Assembly: GCA_004010835.2 (NCBI GenBank)
Contig: CP030868.2
Coordinates: 1,736,001-1,800,000 of the forward strand
Origin: Oenococcus sp. UCMA 16435
GTDB lineage: Bacteria; Bacillota; Bacilli; Lactobacillales; Lactobacillaceae
DNA length: 64,000 bases
Direction of reading: 5' to 3'
Shown here: piece by piece, positions 9,477 to 19,652 of the stretch
Numbering within the stretch: position 1 is the stretch's first letter
Layout of the letters: each line of letters opens with the position of its first letter
The notes under the pieces: model-generated
Told to the model about the DNA's origin: nothing
Database searches by the model: none
The model's input: only the letters and a program-made list of their open reading frames with translations
Translations under genes and position numbers: made by a program

Positions 9477-10220
9477 ATGACAAAAGGTATCTTAGGCCGA
9501 AAAGTCGGTATGACTCAGGTTTTTACTGATAAAGGCGAGCTGATCCCTGTGACTGTCATTGAAGCATTACCAAATGTAGTGCTGCAAGTTAAGACTCCTG
9601 AGACTGATGGCTATTCAGCTTTACAGCTCGGTGTCTTCGACAAGCGCAAGATTGCCGCTAATAAACCTGAACAAGGTCACGCAAAGAAAGCTAGTGCGAC
9701 CCCTAAGCGCTACGTTCGCGAAATTCGTGACGCGCAAGGCGATTATAAACAGGGCGATCAAGTTAAGGTCGATGTTTTTGTCGCCGGTGAATATGTTGAT
9801 GTTCAAGGAATTACAAAAGGACATGGTTTCCAAGGATCTATAAAGCGCTTGGGACAGTCACGTGGACCAATGTCCCACGGGTCTCGTTACCATCGTCGTC
9901 CTGGTTCAATGGGAGCTATCATCAACAAGGTCTTTAAAGGGAAGCTTCTTCCTGGACAAATGGGTGGCGATCTTAGAACTGCGCAAAAGCTTTTAGTTGC
10001 TGGTATTGATCCGGCAAATAACTTGATTTTAATCAAGGGGAATGTCCCTGGAGCGAATAAAAGCTTTGTTACCATCAAGTCCACTGTCAAGCCGTTTAAA
10101 GCAAGTGCAATTAAGTTAGGTGGAACAGTTGGACAAGAAGTTAAGACAGAAGCTAAGGAAACAGTCTCTGCAGAAAATAATCAAGCAGAAACAAAAAATG
10201 ACTCTGCTTCCGCAGAATAA
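9477..10220 (+). CDS. rplC: 50S ribosomal protein L3 with acidic C-terminal tail
   Basis: An early-assembling 50S protein near the peptidyl-transferase centre. The start [15 protein letters not shown] and the loop [17 protein letters not shown] are diagnostic. At 247 aa it is longer than the usual 205-220. The extra length is an acidic, low-complexity tail of about 30 residues ([18 protein letters not shown] and on) after the conserved core. The ribosome-binding site is AGGAG before ATG 9477, and rplD follows after 14 bases. Confidence 0.97.
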   Translation: MTKGILGRKVGMTQVFTDKGELIPVTVIEALPNVVLQVKTPETDGYSALQLGVFDKRKIAANKPEQGHAKKASATPKRYVREIRDAQGDYKQGDQVKVDVFVAGEYVDVQGITKGHGFQGSIKRLGQSRGPMSHGSRYHRRPGSMGAIINKVFKGKLLPGQMGGDLRTAQKLLVAGIDPANNLILIKGNVPGANKSFVTIKSTVKPFKASAIKLGGTVGQEVKTEAKETVSAENNQAETKNDSASAE

Positions 10221-10234
10221 GAAAGGAGAACATT

Positions 10235-10858
10235 ATGACTAAAGTTGCTTTATTTAAACAAGATGGTACTCAAGCTGGTGAAGTTGAGTTAGCAGATTCG
10301 GTTTTTGCAATCGAACCTAACGAAGCTGTTGTTACTGATGCGGTTTTGATGCAACGTGCATCTTTGCGTCAAGGTACTCATTCAGTCAAGAATCGTTCTA
10401 CTGTTTCTGGTGGCGGGAGAAAGCCATGGCGTCAAAAGGGAACCGGTAACGCTCGTCAAGGTTCGATTCGTGCTCCGCAATGGCGTGGTGGTGCAATTTC
10501 AATGGGTCCGATACCTCGTTCTTATGCTTACAAGTTAAATCGTAAGGTCTATCGTTTGGCTTTGAAAAGTGCTCTATCAGATAAGGTTTCAGCAAAAAAT
10601 TTCGTGATTATCGATAAACTTAATTTTGAAAAACCTTCAACGAAAGCTATTGCTGATAGTTTGACAAAATTAGAAGCTACAAAAAAGACTTTATTAGTTT
10701 TAGACGACACGAATGAGAATGCAAAACTTTCGGCCCGTAACTTACCAAATGTTCAGGTTACGACGGCTAGTGGTGTTAATGTTTATGATCTTGTTAAGGC
10801 TCAGAAAGTTGTTATTGTACAGTCAGCTGTAAAACAGGTTGAGGAGGTATTAGGCTAA
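10235..10858 (+). CDS. rplD: 50S ribosomal protein L4
   Basis: A 50S protein lining the exit tunnel. The family extension that reaches the tunnel is visible as [19 protein letters not shown] (about residues 60-78). At 207 aa the length is typical. In many bacteria L4 represses its own operon through the S10 leader, and a structured leader is present here. The stop overlaps the rplW start by one base (TAATG), and a GAGGAGG ribosome-binding site for rplW lies inside the gene's end. Confidence 0.97.
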   Translation: MTKVALFKQDGTQAGEVELADSVFAIEPNEAVVTDAVLMQRASLRQGTHSVKNRSTVSGGGRKPWRQKGTGNARQGSIRAPQWRGGAISMGPIPRSYAYKLNRKVYRLALKSALSDKVSAKNFVIIDKLNFEKPSTKAIADSLTKLEATKKTLLVLDDTNENAKLSARNLPNVQVTTASGVNVYDLVKAQKVVIVQSAVKQVEEVLG

Positions 10859-11157
10859 TGCAGGCACGCGACGTAATTTTACGACCAATAATCACTGAAT
10901 CCTCGATGGCTGGCGCTGATCGCAAAGTTTATCAGTTCGAAGTTAATCGGAAGGCCACTAAGACTGATGTCAAGGTAGCAGTTGCTAATATTTTCGGTGT
11001 AACGGTTAAAAAGGTTAATATTGCTAATGTTCGTGGAAAAAATAAGCGAATGGGCCGTTACCAAGGGCTTACGCGTAATCGTAAAAAAGCCACTGTTAGT
11101 TTAACTGCTGATTCGAAAGATATCGAAGTTTTCCAAAATAAAGAAGAAAAAAAATAA
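10858..11157 (+). CDS. rplW: 50S ribosomal protein L23
   Basis: A 50S protein at the tunnel exit that serves as docking site for trigger factor and SRP. At 99 aa it has the normal length. The recognisable segments are [11 protein letters not shown] and [24 protein letters not shown], which place the conserved helices at residues 25-50. It is translationally coupled to rplD by a one-base overlap, and rplB follows after 20 bases with its own AGAAAGGAG ribosome-binding site. Confidence 0.97.
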   Translation: MQARDVILRPIITESSMAGADRKVYQFEVNRKATKTDVKVAVANIFGVTVKKVNIANVRGKNKRMGRYQGLTRNRKKATVSLTADSKDIEVFQNKEEKK

Positions 11158-11177
11158 TTTTTAGAAAGGAGTAACGC

Positions 11178-12017
11178 ATGGCTATCAAGACTTATAAGCC
11201 GACAACCAATGGACGTCGTAATATGAGCGGATTTGATTTTTCCGTTATTACTAAAACAACGCCCGAGAAAAGTTTGTTGGCAAAAAAATCTAAGACCGGC
11301 GCCCGTAACGCTGAAGGTCGTATGACCGTTCGCCATCACGGCGGTGGACATAAGCAGCAATATCGTGTTATTGATTTCAAACGAATCAAAGATGATAAGA
11401 CTGCGACGGTCAAAGCAATCGAGTATGATCCTAATCGTACTGCCAATATTGCTTTGCTTGTTTATGAAGATGGTGTGAAGAGTTATATCTTGGCGCCTAA
11501 GGGATTAGAAACTGGAACCAAGGTTCAGTCTGGTCCCGATGCCGACATTAAGGTCGGTAATGCGTTGCCATTAGGCAACATTCCTGAAGGTACTTTGATT
11601 CATAATATTGAATTGAAGCCTGGGAAAGGAGGCCAGCTTGCTCGTTCCGCTGGTACTTCAGCACAAATTTTAGGTAAGGATGATGCTGGAAAATACGTGA
11701 TTATTCGTTTATCGTCTGGCGAAGTTCGCATGATTCTTGCTACTTCTCGTGCCACGATTGGTGAAGTTGGTAATGCTGAGCATTCGCTTATCAGTTGGGG
11801 TAAGGCAGGTCGTTCCCGTTGGCGTGGTAAGACTCCACATGTTCGTGGTTCTGTTATGAACCCGAATGATCACCCACATGGTGGTGGTGAAGGAAAAGCT
11901 CCTGTTGGTCATCCGAGTCCTATGAGTCCATGGGGCAAGAAGTCTTATGGTAAAAAGACTCGTGATAAGAAGAAGCCATCAACTAAGTTCATTGTTCGTG
12001 GACGGAAGGGTAAGTAA
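11178..12017 (+). CDS. rplB: 50S ribosomal protein L2
   Basis: A highly conserved 50S protein needed for peptidyl-transferase assembly. At 279 aa it has full length. The start [19 protein letters not shown] and the conserved loop [20 protein letters not shown], with the functionally important histidines, are present, as is the basic C-terminal tail [19 protein letters not shown]. It sits between rplW and rpsS in the standard order; rpsS starts 12 bases later. Confidence 0.98.
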   Translation: MAIKTYKPTTNGRRNMSGFDFSVITKTTPEKSLLAKKSKTGARNAEGRMTVRHHGGGHKQQYRVIDFKRIKDDKTATVKAIEYDPNRTANIALLVYEDGVKSYILAPKGLETGTKVQSGPDADIKVGNALPLGNIPEGTLIHNIELKPGKGGQLARSAGTSAQILGKDDAGKYVIIRLSSGEVRMILATSRATIGEVGNAEHSLISWGKAGRSRWRGKTPHVRGSVMNPNDHPHGGGEGKAPVGHPSPMSPWGKKSYGKKTRDKKKPSTKFIVRGRKGK

Positions 12018-12029
12018 TCGGAGGTTTAG

Positions 12030-12311
12030 ATGAGTCGTAGTTTGAAAAAAGGACCTTTTGCTGATCCATCACTGTTAAAGAAGATTGATCAATTAAAAGG
12101 TCAAAGTAAAAAACCAGTCATCCGTACTTGGTCACGTCGTTCAACAATCTTTCCAAGTTTTATTGGTTTTACGATTGCTGTTTACGATGGCCGAAAGCAC
12201 GTTCCGGTATATATTCAAGATGATATGGTTGGTCACAAACTCGGAGAGTTTGTTCCAACCCGTACTTTCCGTGGACACGCTGGTAGTGATGATAAGAAGA
12301 CAGGAAAGTAA
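12030..12311 (+). CDS. rpsS: 30S ribosomal protein S19
   Basis: A 30S head protein near the A-site finger and S13. At 93 aa the length is normal. The signature [19 protein letters not shown] opens the protein and [21 protein letters not shown] closes it. It starts 12 bases after rplB with a CGGAGG ribosome-binding site and is followed by rplV after 10 bases. Confidence 0.98.
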   Translation: MSRSLKKGPFADPSLLKKIDQLKGQSKKPVIRTWSRRSTIFPSFIGFTIAVYDGRKHVPVYIQDDMVGHKLGEFVPTRTFRGHAGSDDKKTGK

Positions 12312-12321
12312 GGAGTAAGTA

Positions 12322-12684
12322 ATGGCTGAAAATGTTACATCTGCAAAAGCCACAGCTTTTCAAGTTCGAATCGCGCCTCGTAAAGCTCGATTAGTGCTTG
12401 ATACCGTTCGTGGCAAAAGTGTTAATGAAGCTTATGCAATCCTGAAATTCTTGCCTAATACAGGTACTGAGCCAGTTTACAAAGTGCTCAATTCAGCGGT
12501 TGCAAATGCTGAAAATAATTTCGCTCTTGACAGAGCTGATTTGGTGATTAAGGAAGCTTATGCCAACGAAGGACCAACTATGAAACGTTTTCGTCCTCGT
12601 GCTAAAGGCACCGCATCTAAAATCAACAAACGTACAAGTCATATTACAATCGTCGTTTCCGAAAACGACAAGAAAGGAGCTTGA
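12322..12684 (+). CDS. rplV: 50S ribosomal protein L22
   Basis: A 50S protein whose beta-hairpin lines the exit tunnel; changes there give macrolide resistance. At 120 aa it has typical length. The segments [20 protein letters not shown] and [28 protein letters not shown] are diagnostic, the latter being the tunnel hairpin. The rpsC ribosome-binding site (GAAAGGAG) lies inside its last codons. Confidence 0.98.
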   Translation: MAENVTSAKATAFQVRIAPRKARLVLDTVRGKSVNEAYAILKFLPNTGTEPVYKVLNSAVANAENNFALDRADLVIKEAYANEGPTMKRFRPRAKGTASKINKRTSHITIVVSENDKKGA

Positions 12685-12686
12685 GT

Positions 12687-13490
12687 ATGGGCCAAAAAAT
12701 TAATCCAATTGGATTCCGTGTTGGGGTCATTCGTGACTGGGATGCTAAATGGTATGCCGACAAAAAAGAATACGTTCCTGCTTTGCAAGAAGACTTGCGG
12801 ATTCGTAAATATCTTGAAACGAATTTAAAAGATGCTGCTGTTGATCGTATTACGATTGAACGTACTGAACCGACTCGCATCAATTTAACTATCCATACTG
12901 CTAAACCTGGTATTGTTATCGGTCGTGGTGGTGCTGATGTTGAGCGTTTGCGCAGCGAATTATCAAAATTAGTCGATACTTACAAGGGCCAGCACAAGCG
13001 TGTCAATATTAATATTGTTGAGATTCGTAAGCCCGACTTAAATGCTCACCTTGTTGGCCAACAAATTGCTGCTGACTTGGAAAGGCGTGTTGCTTTCCGT
13101 CGCGCGATGCGTGGAGCTATTCAACGCGTTCAACGTGCTGGTGCTAAAGGTGTTCGCACAATGGTATCTGGCCGTTTGAATGGAGCTGATATTGCTCGTA
13201 AAGAACAATACACTGAGGGAACTGTTCCTCTGCATACTTTGCGTGCTGATATTGATTATTCTTGGGATGAAGCAATGACTTCTTATGGTAACCTTGGCAT
13301 TAAAACATGGATTTATCGTGGCGATGCCGAAAACGGTCAATTCATTAAAGACGAGGATGTTGCTGCTGCAGCAAATAATCGCGGTCGCGGTAATAATCGT
13401 GGTCGTGGAAATGGTCGTCCAAATAATAGTCGTTCTCGTCGCCCTCGCCAGGATCAAGCTTCTACTCAAGGACGAGGAGGTAATAACTAA
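12687..13490 (+). CDS. rpsC: 30S ribosomal protein S3 with basic Gly/Asn/Arg tail
   Basis: A 30S protein at the mRNA entry site. The start [15 protein letters not shown] fixes ATG 12687; an in-frame TTG at 12681 lies inside the rplV stop region and is rejected. It contains a KH domain ([19 protein letters not shown]) and the C-terminal S3 domain. The product is 267 aa, against 210-225 in most bacteria. The extra length is a disordered tail rich in Arg, Gly and Asn ([18 protein letters not shown] and on), likely RNA-binding. It overlaps rplP by one base. Confidence 0.97.
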   Translation: MGQKINPIGFRVGVIRDWDAKWYADKKEYVPALQEDLRIRKYLETNLKDAAVDRITIERTEPTRINLTIHTAKPGIVIGRGGADVERLRSELSKLVDTYKGQHKRVNINIVEIRKPDLNAHLVGQQIAADLERRVAFRRAMRGAIQRVQRAGAKGVRTMVSGRLNGADIARKEQYTEGTVPLHTLRADIDYSWDEAMTSYGNLGIKTWIYRGDAENGQFIKDEDVAAAANNRGRGNNRGRGNGRPNNSRSRRPRQDQASTQGRGGNN

Positions 13491-13921
13491 TGTTAGTTCC
13501 TAAACGTGTTAAGTACCGCCGTGTTCATCGTGGACATATGCGTGGTGAAGCCAAGGGTGGTCGGACGATCGCTTTTGGTGATTATGGTTTGCAATCACTT
13601 GAAAATAATTGGATTACTAACCGTCAAATTGAGGCAGCTCGTGTTGCCATTACACGTTATATGAAGCGTGGTGGAAAAGTTTGGATCAAGATTTTTCCGC
13701 AAAAGTCCTACACTTCTAAAGGTGTTGGTGTTCGTATGGGTAATGGAAAAGGTGCTCCAGAAGGCTGGGTAGCTCCAACTAAACGTGGAACGATTATGTT
13801 CGAAGTTGGTGGAGTTTCTGAAGCCGTGGCTAAGGAAGCTTTGCGATTAGCTATGCATAAATTGCCAGTTAAGGCAAAAATTGTTAGTAAAGCCGAAGCA
13901 AGTAAGGAGGTAAACGCATAA
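13490..13921 (+). CDS. rplP: 50S ribosomal protein L16
   Basis: A 50S protein close to the A site and 5S rRNA. At 143 aa the length is normal. The start [19 protein letters not shown] and the segment [24 protein letters not shown] are diagnostic. It overlaps rpsC by one base and rpmC by one base, so three consecutive genes are translationally coupled. Confidence 0.98.
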   Translation: MLVPKRVKYRRVHRGHMRGEAKGGRTIAFGDYGLQSLENNWITNRQIEAARVAITRYMKRGGKVWIKIFPQKSYTSKGVGVRMGNGKGAPEGWVAPTKRGTIMFEVGGVSEAVAKEALRLAMHKLPVKAKIVSKAEASKEVNA

Positions 13922-14130
13922 TGAAAGCTTCAGAACTTAAAGGTCTGTCCCGCGATGATTTGTTAAAGCGTGAAAAAGATGCTAAAGAAGAACTTTTTAA
14001 TTTACGTTTCCAACAAGCTGCAGGTCAATTAGAAAATACCGCCCGTCTTTCAACGGTTAAAAAAGACATTGCAAGAATTAAAACTGAGCTTCGAGCTCAG
14101 GAAATCGCTGCCGAAAAGGCGAAGGCATAA
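13921..14130 (+). CDS. rpmC: 50S ribosomal protein L29
   Basis: A small helical 50S protein near the exit tunnel and L23. At 69 aa the length is typical. The core [22 protein letters not shown] with the following [12 protein letters not shown] is diagnostic. It starts on the last base of rplP, behind an AAGGAGGT ribosome-binding site, and rpsQ follows after 10 bases. Confidence 0.97.
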   Translation: MKASELKGLSRDDLLKREKDAKEELFNLRFQQAAGQLENTARLSTVKKDIARIKTELRAQEIAAEKAKA

Positions 14131-14140
14131 GGAGGTTACT

Positions 14141-14407
14141 ATGAGTGAAGAACGTAATACACGTAAAGTTTATCGTGGCCGTGTTGTTTCTGACAAGATG
14201 GACAAGACCATTACTGTAGCAGTTGAAACTTATAAAAACCATCCTGTCTACGGTAAGCGAGTTAATTATACGAAAAAGTTTAAGGCACATGATGAGAATA
14301 ATGCTGCTAAGTTGAATGACGTTGTTGAGATTATGGAGACTCGTCCATTGTCTGCTACTAAGCGTTTTCGTCTTGTTCGTGTGGTTGAAAAAGCTGTCGT
14401 CTTGTAA
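14141..14407 (+). CDS. rpsQ: 30S ribosomal protein S17
   Basis: A primary 16S rRNA-binding 30S protein. The start is ATG 14141, behind AAGGAGGT, which gives 88 aa with the family beginning [22 protein letters not shown]. The frame is open farther upstream, into rpmC, but no ribosome-binding site supports an earlier start. The segment [22 protein letters not shown] closes the OB-fold. rplN follows after 21 bases. Confidence 0.97.
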   Translation: MSEERNTRKVYRGRVVSDKMDKTITVAVETYKNHPVYGKRVNYTKKFKAHDENNAAKLNDVVEIMETRPLSATKRFRLVRVVEKAVVL

Positions 14408-14428
14408 TATTTTGAAAGGAGCAGAACT

Positions 14429-14797
14429 ATGATTCAACAAGAAAGTCGCCTTAAAGTTGCTGATAACTCTGGCGCTCGTGAAATTTTGACAATCAAAGTT
14501 CTTGGCGGTTCTGGAAGGAAGTTTGCTAATATTGGCGATATGATCGTTGCTACTGTTAAACAAGCTATTCCTGGTGGCACTGTTAAGAAAGGTGATGTTG
14601 TTAAAGCGGTGATCGTTCGTACAGTTAGTGGTGTTCATCGAATTGATGGTTCGTATATTAAATTTGATGAAAATGCTGCTGTTATCGTTAGAGATGATAA
14701 ATCGCCTGTTGGTACGCGTATTTTTGGACCTGTTGCACGTGAATTACGTGATAACAATTATATGCGTATCGTAAGTCTTGCGCCGGAAGTTCTATAA
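14429..14797 (+). CDS. rplN: 50S ribosomal protein L14
   Basis: A 50S protein at the subunit interface that also contacts the silencing factor RsfS. At 122 aa the length is normal. The start [19 protein letters not shown] and the segments [11 protein letters not shown] and [10 protein letters not shown] are diagnostic. The ribosome-binding site is GAAAGGAG, and rplX follows after 10 bases. Confidence 0.98.
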   Translation: MIQQESRLKVADNSGAREILTIKVLGGSGRKFANIGDMIVATVKQAIPGGTVKKGDVVKAVIVRTVSGVHRIDGSYIKFDENAAVIVRDDKSPVGTRIFGPVARELRDNNYMRIVSLAPEVL

Positions 14798-14807
14798 GGA
14801 GGATCAC

Positions 14808-15077
14808 ATGAATATTAAGACTGGAGATAAAGTCCGCGTGATCGCCGGTAAGGACAAGGGTAAAGAAGGATCGGTTACCAAAGTGTTTTTAAAAACCGAT
14901 CGTGTAATTGTCGAAGGCGTGAACAAAGTCAAAAAGCATCAAAAGCCAACCCAGGCAGAGCCTAAGGGTGGAATTATCGAGAAAGAGGCAGCTATACATG
15001 TATCTAATGTGATGCTGGTAGATACCTCTACAAAGAAAACAATTCGCGCTCACAAGCGTGAAAACAATAAAAAATAA
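14808..15077 (+). CDS. rplX: 50S ribosomal protein L24
   Basis: An assembly-initiator 50S protein. The start is ATG 14808 behind AAGGAGG, which gives 89 aa; this is short against the 100-105 aa common in Firmicutes. The KOW motif region [20 protein letters not shown] is intact, and [19 protein letters not shown] follows. The open frame upstream runs into rplN and is not used. rplE follows after 18 bases. Confidence 0.96.
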   Translation: MNIKTGDKVRVIAGKDKGKEGSVTKVFLKTDRVIVEGVNKVKKHQKPTQAEPKGGIIEKEAAIHVSNVMLVDTSTKKTIRAHKRENNKK

Positions 15078-15095
15078 GCGGGAGAAATCATTTTC

Positions 15096-15638
15096 ATGGC
15101 AAATGCGTTAAAAGAAAAATATGTTAATGAAGTTCGACCAGCTCTGATTTCAAAGTTTGACTATACATCATTAATGCAGGCCCCTAAGCTTGAGAAAATT
15201 GTCTTAAACATGGGTGTCGGTGATGCTGTCACTAACTCTAATAATCTTGATGAAGCTGTCTCTGAACTGCGTTTAATTGCTGGTCAACAACCAGTTGTCA
15301 CCAAGGCTAAAAAGTCAATTGCTGGTTTCCGTTTACGTGAGGGAATGAGTATCGGAAGCAAAGTCACAATTCGTGGAACACGTATGTATGATTTTCTTGA
15401 TAAATTAATCAATGTTGCGTTACCTCGTGTCCGTGATTTCCATGGTACATCTACTAAATCTTTTGATGGACGTGGGAATTACACACTTGGTATTAAAGAG
15501 CAATTAATTTTTCCCGAAATCAATTACGATGACGTTAATCGGGTCCGTGGACTTGATATTGTAATTGTTACAACTGCCAAGACTGATGAAGAAGGTCTTG
15601 AATTGCTTAGTCAACTTGGCATGCCCTTTGCTAAGTAA
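15096..15638 (+). CDS. rplE: 50S ribosomal protein L5
   Basis: The 5S rRNA-binding protein of the central protuberance. At 180 aa it has full length. [36 protein letters not shown] and [23 protein letters not shown] are diagnostic. In most Firmicutes rpsN follows immediately; here a 121-base gap follows without it and then rpsH. Confidence 0.98.
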   Translation: MANALKEKYVNEVRPALISKFDYTSLMQAPKLEKIVLNMGVGDAVTNSNNLDEAVSELRLIAGQQPVVTKAKKSIAGFRLREGMSIGSKVTIRGTRMYDFLDKLINVALPRVRDFHGTSTKSFDGRGNYTLGIKEQLIFPEINYDDVNRVRGLDIVIVTTAKTDEEGLELLSQLGMPFAK

Positions 15639-15680
15639 TTACTAAAAAGCACAAACAAAGTATCGCTATTGGGCAAACGT

Positions 15681-15721
15681 ACTTTTTAGATAAATTATCG
15701 ATGATGTTTTGTCTAAAAAGT
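15681..15721. repeat. 10-bp inverted repeat in the rplE-rpsH gap
   Basis: ACTTTTTAGA (15681-15690) and TCTAAAAAGT (15712-15721) form a perfect stem around a 21-base loop, with one more G-C and one G-U pair possible outward. It lies in the gap where rpsN is usually found. It may be an RNA processing hairpin or a deletion scar; there is no T-run for a terminator. Confidence 0.6.
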
Positions 15722-15759
15722 GCATTGTTACGCGACAACTGTTAGAAAGGAAATTCATT

Positions 15760-16161
15760 ATGACAATGTCTGATCCAATTGCAGACTTTTTGACCCGGAT
15801 CCGGAATGCGAACATGGTTCGGCATGAGACCGTTGAGACCCCTGCTTCAAAGATCAAAATTAATATTGCTCAAATTTTAAAAGATGAGGGTTTTATTACC
15901 GATTATCAGGTTGTTGATACTCCTAATAAACAAGGTTTGATTTCTTTGAACTTAAAGTATGGTCCAAATCGTGAGCGTATTATCACTGGTTTAAAACGGA
16001 TTTCAAAACCGGGATTACGTTCTTATGTCCAGGCTGATTCTGTTCCTAAAGTGTTGAATGGTTTAGGAATTGCGATTTTGTCAACATCTGAAGGTGTTAT
16101 GACAGATAAAGCTGCTCGTGCTAAGATGATTGGCGGAGAAGTAATCGCGTACGTATGGTAA
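15760..16161 (+). CDS. rpsH: 30S ribosomal protein S8
   Basis: A primary 16S rRNA-binding protein and, in many bacteria, repressor of the spc operon. The start is ATG 15760, nine bases after GAAAGG, giving 133 aa that begin [19 protein letters not shown] 15766 is possible but lies farther from the ribosome-binding site. The conserved end [22 protein letters not shown] is present. It is separated from rplE by the only sizeable gap inside the spc operon, and rplF follows after 39 bases. Confidence 0.97.
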   Translation: MTMSDPIADFLTRIRNANMVRHETVETPASKIKINIAQILKDEGFITDYQVVDTPNKQGLISLNLKYGPNRERIITGLKRISKPGLRSYVQADSVPKVLNGLGIAILSTSEGVMTDKAARAKMIGGEVIAYVW

Positions 16162-16200
16162 TTTAATCCATGGTTCATTTATCTAGGAAAGGAGAAAACC

Positions 16201-16737
16201 ATGAGTCGTATTGGAAATAAAGCAATCACCATTCCTGCTGGTGTCGAAATAAAGCAGGAGGGCGATCAGGTCACTGTTAAAGGGCCTAAAGGTGAGATTA
16301 CTCGTTCGATTGCACCAGTTATTTTAATGAATGTTGAGGAGTCTGAAATTAAATTCAGCCGTCCTGATGATTCTAATCGCAATAAAGCATTGCACGGAAC
16401 TACTCGTGCTAATGTTGCTAATATGATTGAAGGCGTTTCCAAAGGTTTTAAAAAGAATCTCGAGCTTGTTGGTGTTGGATATCGTGCTTCGATGCAAGGA
16501 GATAAGCTTGTATTGACGGTTGGTTTTTCTCACCCGGTTGAGTTTGAGGCTCGTGAAGGCTTGAAGGTTACTGTACCTGATGCTACTCATATTTCTATTG
16601 AGGGTATTTCCAAACAACGCGTTGGCGATTTTGCAGCTGAGATTCGCGGAGTTCGTCCACCTGAACCATATAAAGGTAAGGGAATTCGTTATCAAGGCGA
16701 AATTGTACGTCGTAAGGAAGGAAAGACTGGTAAATAA
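16201..16737 (+). CDS. rplF: 50S ribosomal protein L6
   Basis: A 50S protein at the base of the L7/L12 stalk near the sarcin-ricin loop. At 178 aa the length is normal. The start [16 protein letters not shown] and the C-terminal segment [19 protein letters not shown] are diagnostic of the two repeated L6 domains. The ribosome-binding site is AAAGGAG, and rplR follows after 30 bases. Confidence 0.98.
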   Translation: MSRIGNKAITIPAGVEIKQEGDQVTVKGPKGEITRSIAPVILMNVEESEIKFSRPDDSNRNKALHGTTRANVANMIEGVSKGFKKNLELVGVGYRASMQGDKLVLTVGFSHPVEFEAREGLKVTVPDATHISIEGISKQRVGDFAAEIRGVRPPEPYKGKGIRYQGEIVRRKEGKTGK

Positions 16738-16767
16738 CCAGTCTAAATATTAAAAGGAAGCATTGCT

Positions 16768-17124
16768 ATGATTACAAAACCAGATAAAAATAAGACGCGT
16801 CAAAAGCGTCACGCGCGTGTGCGTGGTAAGATTTCTGGTACTGCACAGCGCCCCCGTTTGAGTGTTTTCCGTTCTAATTCAAACATCTACGCACAAGTAA
16901 TTGATGACGTAGCAGGTGTCACGCTAGCAAGTGCCTCTACTTTGGAAAAAGAAAACCAAGGTGGAACTAAATCTGAACAAGCAAGTAAGGTTGGCCAGTC
17001 GGTTGCTAAACTTGCTGTTGCAAAAAAAATCACCGAAGTTGTTTTTGACCGTAGTGGATATCTATATCATGGACGTGTTCAGTCTTTAGCTGATGGCGCT
17101 CGTGAAGCAGGTTTGAAATTCTAA
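16768..17124 (+). CDS. rplR: 50S ribosomal protein L18
   Basis: A 5S rRNA-binding protein of the central protuberance, working with L5. At 118 aa the length is typical. [24 protein letters not shown] and the end [22 protein letters not shown] are diagnostic. A weak AAAAGGA precedes ATG 16768, and rpsE follows after 18 bases. Confidence 0.98.
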   Translation: MITKPDKNKTRQKRHARVRGKISGTAQRPRLSVFRSNSNIYAQVIDDVAGVTLASASTLEKENQGGTKSEQASKVGQSVAKLAVAKKITEVVFDRSGYLYHGRVQSLADGAREAGLKF

Positions 17125-17142
17125 GGGAAGGAGGAAAAAAAT

Positions 17143-17640
17143 ATGGCAGAATATATTAATCCAAATGCGCTTGGCGATCTTGAGGAAAATGTTGTTTCTA
17201 TTAACCGTGTTACAAAAGTTGTGAAAGGTGGCCGTCGGCTTCGTTTTTCCGCTTTGGTAATCGTCGGTGACAGGAATGGGCACGTTGGCTTTGGTACCGG
17301 TAAAGCCCAAGAAGTTCCTGAAGCTATTCGTAAAGCTGTTGAAGATGCTAAACGTCATTTGATCGAAGTCCCAACCGTTGGAACTACAATTCCTCATCAG
17401 GTTCTCGGTGTTGATGGAGGCGGAAAGGTTCTCTTAAAGCCTGCTTCTGAAGGTTCCGGAGTTGCTGCGGGAGGTTCTACTCGTCCAATTATGGAGTTAG
17501 CAGGCATTCCAGATGTTACTGCGAAATCACTTGGGTCATCAACTGCTGTCAATGTTGTTCGTGCAACTTTTGATGGTTTGAAGAATTTAAAGGAAGCTAA
17601 GGTTGTTGCCGCATTGCGTGGCGTTAACCTTGGTGAATAA
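17143..17640 (+). CDS. rpsE: 30S ribosomal protein S5
   Basis: A 30S protein important for decoding accuracy and mRNA unwinding. At 165 aa the length is normal. [18 protein letters not shown] in the dsRNA-binding domain, [19 protein letters not shown] and the C-terminal [22 protein letters not shown] are diagnostic. It has a strong ribosome-binding site, AAGGAGG, and rpmD follows after 9 bases. Confidence 0.98.
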   Translation: MAEYINPNALGDLEENVVSINRVTKVVKGGRRLRFSALVIVGDRNGHVGFGTGKAQEVPEAIRKAVEDAKRHLIEVPTVGTTIPHQVLGVDGGGKVLLKPASEGSGVAAGGSTRPIMELAGIPDVTAKSLGSSTAVNVVRATFDGLKNLKEAKVVAALRGVNLGE

Positions 17641-17649
17641 GGAGGGGAC

Positions 17650-17835
17650 ATGGCAGATTTAAAAATTACCTTGATTAAAAGCATAGTTCATCGTGAACCT
17701 CGCCAACGAGAGATTGCGAAGTCTCTTGGTTTGGGTCGTGTTCACTCTTCTGTTGTTCGCCCGGATAATGCTGCCACTCGTGGCGTTATTTTTAAGATTG
17801 CTCATCTTATTTCGGTTGAGGAGGTTAAAAAATAA
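17650..17835 (+). CDS. rpmD: 50S ribosomal protein L30
   Basis: A small 50S protein of 61 aa. [26 protein letters not shown] and the following [17 protein letters not shown] are diagnostic. The ribosome-binding site is AAGGAGG, the spacing from rpsE is 9 bases, and the stop overlaps the rplO start by one base. Confidence 0.97.
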   Translation: MADLKITLIKSIVHREPRQREIAKSLGLGRVHSSVVRPDNAATRGVIFKIAHLISVEEVKK

Positions 17836-18299
17836 TGGATTTATCTACTTTAAAACCAGTTGCTGGTTCTCGTAAATCTTCTACCCGTAAGGCACGTGGC
17901 TTTTCAGCTGGGAAAGGCAAGACGGCTGGCCGTGGACAAAAAGGGCAGAAAGCTCGTGAAGGTAAAAAGTTGCGTTTAAGTTTCGAAGGTGGCCAGATGC
18001 CATTAATGCGTCGTATGCCTAAACGCGGATTTAATAATATTTCTCGTAAAGAATATGCAATTGTTAATCTTGACCAACTTAATAAGTTTGATGATGGAGT
18101 GACTGTTTCGGTTTCTTTGTTAAAAGAAGCTGGTATTATTAAAAAGGAATTATCAGGTGTCAAGATTTTGGCTTCTGGTAAACTCAATAAAAAACTTACT
18201 ATTCACGCAGCAAAGGCTTCTCAAGCTGCACAGGATGCAATCAAAGAAGCCGGCAGCAAAATCGTTTTGGCTACCGAAACTGCTGATTCAGAAAATTAA
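17835..18299 (+). CDS. rplO: 50S ribosomal protein L15
   Basis: A late-assembling 50S protein. It is 154 aa. The basic Gly-rich N-terminus ([20 protein letters not shown]) and [17 protein letters not shown] are diagnostic. It starts one base inside rpmD, behind GAGGAGG. It ends six bases before secY, which has no clear ribosome-binding site of its own and is probably coupled. Confidence 0.98.
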   Translation: MDLSTLKPVAGSRKSSTRKARGFSAGKGKTAGRGQKGQKAREGKKLRLSFEGGQMPLMRRMPKRGFNNISRKEYAIVNLDQLNKFDDGVTVSVSLLKEAGIIKKELSGVKILASGKLNKKLTIHAAKASQAAQDAIKEAGSKIVLATETADSEN

Positions 18300-18304
18300 T
18301 TTCC

Positions 18305-19651
18305 ATGTTTAGTTTATTAATAAAAGCTCTTAAACAAAAGGAAATTCGCGTTCGAATCTATTGGACCTTGCTTATTTTGCTTGTCTATAGGTTTGGAGCC
18401 TACATAACCGTCCCTGGTGTCAACGCAAGTGCTTTGACAAAGTTAATGGATCAAACTTCATTGCTTTCGATTTTGAACTTGTTCTCCGGTGGCGGCCTTT
18501 CGGCTTATTCTCTTTTTGCCCTTGGGGTTAGTCCCTACGTTACAGCTCAGATTGTTATTCAACTATTACAGATGGATATTGTTCCAAAATTAGTTGAATG
18601 GTCCAAACAAGGTGAAACTGGCCGACGCAAGACTACTCAAGTAACTCGTTATTTAACAATTGTTTTGGCTTTCATTCAGTCAATCGGTATTACTGCTGGA
18701 TTGAATGCTTTGGGTGAACCGATAGGGGTTACTTTACTAAAAAATACTTCTATTAATTCCTATTTTGTCATCGCTGCTGTGATGACGGTTGGCTCAATGT
18801 TCTCGGTCTGGCTTGGTGAACAGATTCAAGATAAAGGTATTGGTAATGGTGTTTCAATGATTATCTTTGCTGGTATTGTGGCTCAGCTGATACCTGGAAT
18901 ATGGCAGCTTTTTCAGGAAGATGTTCTTCAAGGACCAGCGGTTAACGGCTGGATTAGTTTTGGAGTTCTCTTCCTTGCACTATTGATTGTCGTTACCTTT
19001 GTTACATGGTTTTATGGTGCTGTTCGTCGTCTTCCCATGCAATATACTCGTTCGGATCGTAATTATGGTGACGAGAGTTATTTGCCATTAAGAGTCAATG
19101 TTTCCGGTGTTATTCCGGTTATCTTTGCTTCATCTCTTATTACGACACCTCAAACGATTTTGCAGGCTTTTGTTGGTTCTTGGGGTGATAAACCATGGTA
19201 CAAGATTGCTAGTAACATTTTTAGCCTTGAAACATGGGAAGGAACGCTGGCATATGGTTTGATGATTGTCATATTCACTTTCTTTTATGCTTTTGTCCAA
19301 GTTAATCCAGAGAAGGTATCTGAGAATTTACAGAAACAAGGTTCCTATATCATCGGTGTAAGGCCTGGTGAGGAAACGAAAAAGTTTCTTAGTCGTCTGT
19401 TGAATCGTTTGTCTGGCCCTGGATCAATCTTTTTAGCTGTTGTTGCAGTTGTTCCGCTTTTGGCACAAAATTTTGGTATTGTAGACGCTAATTCAAAGAT
19501 TGGTTTAGGCGGTACCAGCTTATTGATCGTAATTGGTGTTGCGGTTGATTTGATGCGCCAAATAGAAGGACTGACCGAAAAGAAAAACTATATTGGTTTG
19601 ATTCGTTCACATCCTTATTACGATAAAGAAGTGTCTGAAGGGAAAATTTGA
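18305..19651 (+). CDS. secY: Preprotein translocase subunit SecY
   Basis: The central channel of the Sec translocon in the cytoplasmic membrane, partner of SecE, SecG and SecA. It is 448 aa with ten hydrophobic helices. Diagnostic segments are YRFGAYITVPGVN, FSGGGLSAYSLFALGVSPYV, the cytoplasmic SecA/ribosome-contacting loop RLPMQYT and the C-terminal KNYIGLIRSHPYYDKE. No Shine-Dalgarno sequence is evident before ATG 18305, which lies six bases after the rplO stop. adk starts two bases after the stop. Confidence 0.97.
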   Translation: MFSLLIKALKQKEIRVRIYWTLLILLVYRFGAYITVPGVNASALTKLMDQTSLLSILNLFSGGGLSAYSLFALGVSPYVTAQIVIQLLQMDIVPKLVEWSKQGETGRRKTTQVTRYLTIVLAFIQSIGITAGLNALGEPIGVTLLKNTSINSYFVIAAVMTVGSMFSVWLGEQIQDKGIGNGVSMIIFAGIVAQLIPGIWQLFQEDVLQGPAVNGWISFGVLFLALLIVVTFVTWFYGAVRRLPMQYTRSDRNYGDESYLPLRVNVSGVIPVIFASSLITTPQTILQAFVGSWGDKPWYKIASNIFSLETWEGTLAYGLMIVIFTFFYAFVQVNPEKVSENLQKQGSYIIGVRPGEETKKFLSRLLNRLSGPGSIFLAVVAVVPLLAQNFGIVDANSKIGLGGTSLLIVIGVAVDLMRQIEGLTEKKNYIGLIRSHPYYDKEVSEGKI

Positions 19652-19652
19652 A

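Noticed and set aside
12681..12686. TTG 12681 as start of rpsC
   Set aside because: It overlaps the rplV stop; ATG 12687 gives the universal MGQKINPIG start and has a good ribosome-binding site.
13038..13469. 143-codon minus-strand open frame across rpsC
   Set aside because: Shadow of rpsC; the Thr/Ile runs come from the reverse complement of the Arg/Gly/Asn tail.
14078..14638. 186-codon minus-strand open frame across rpsQ and rplN
   Set aside because: Antisense to two certain ribosomal genes, no similarity recognised, composition fits a shadow frame.
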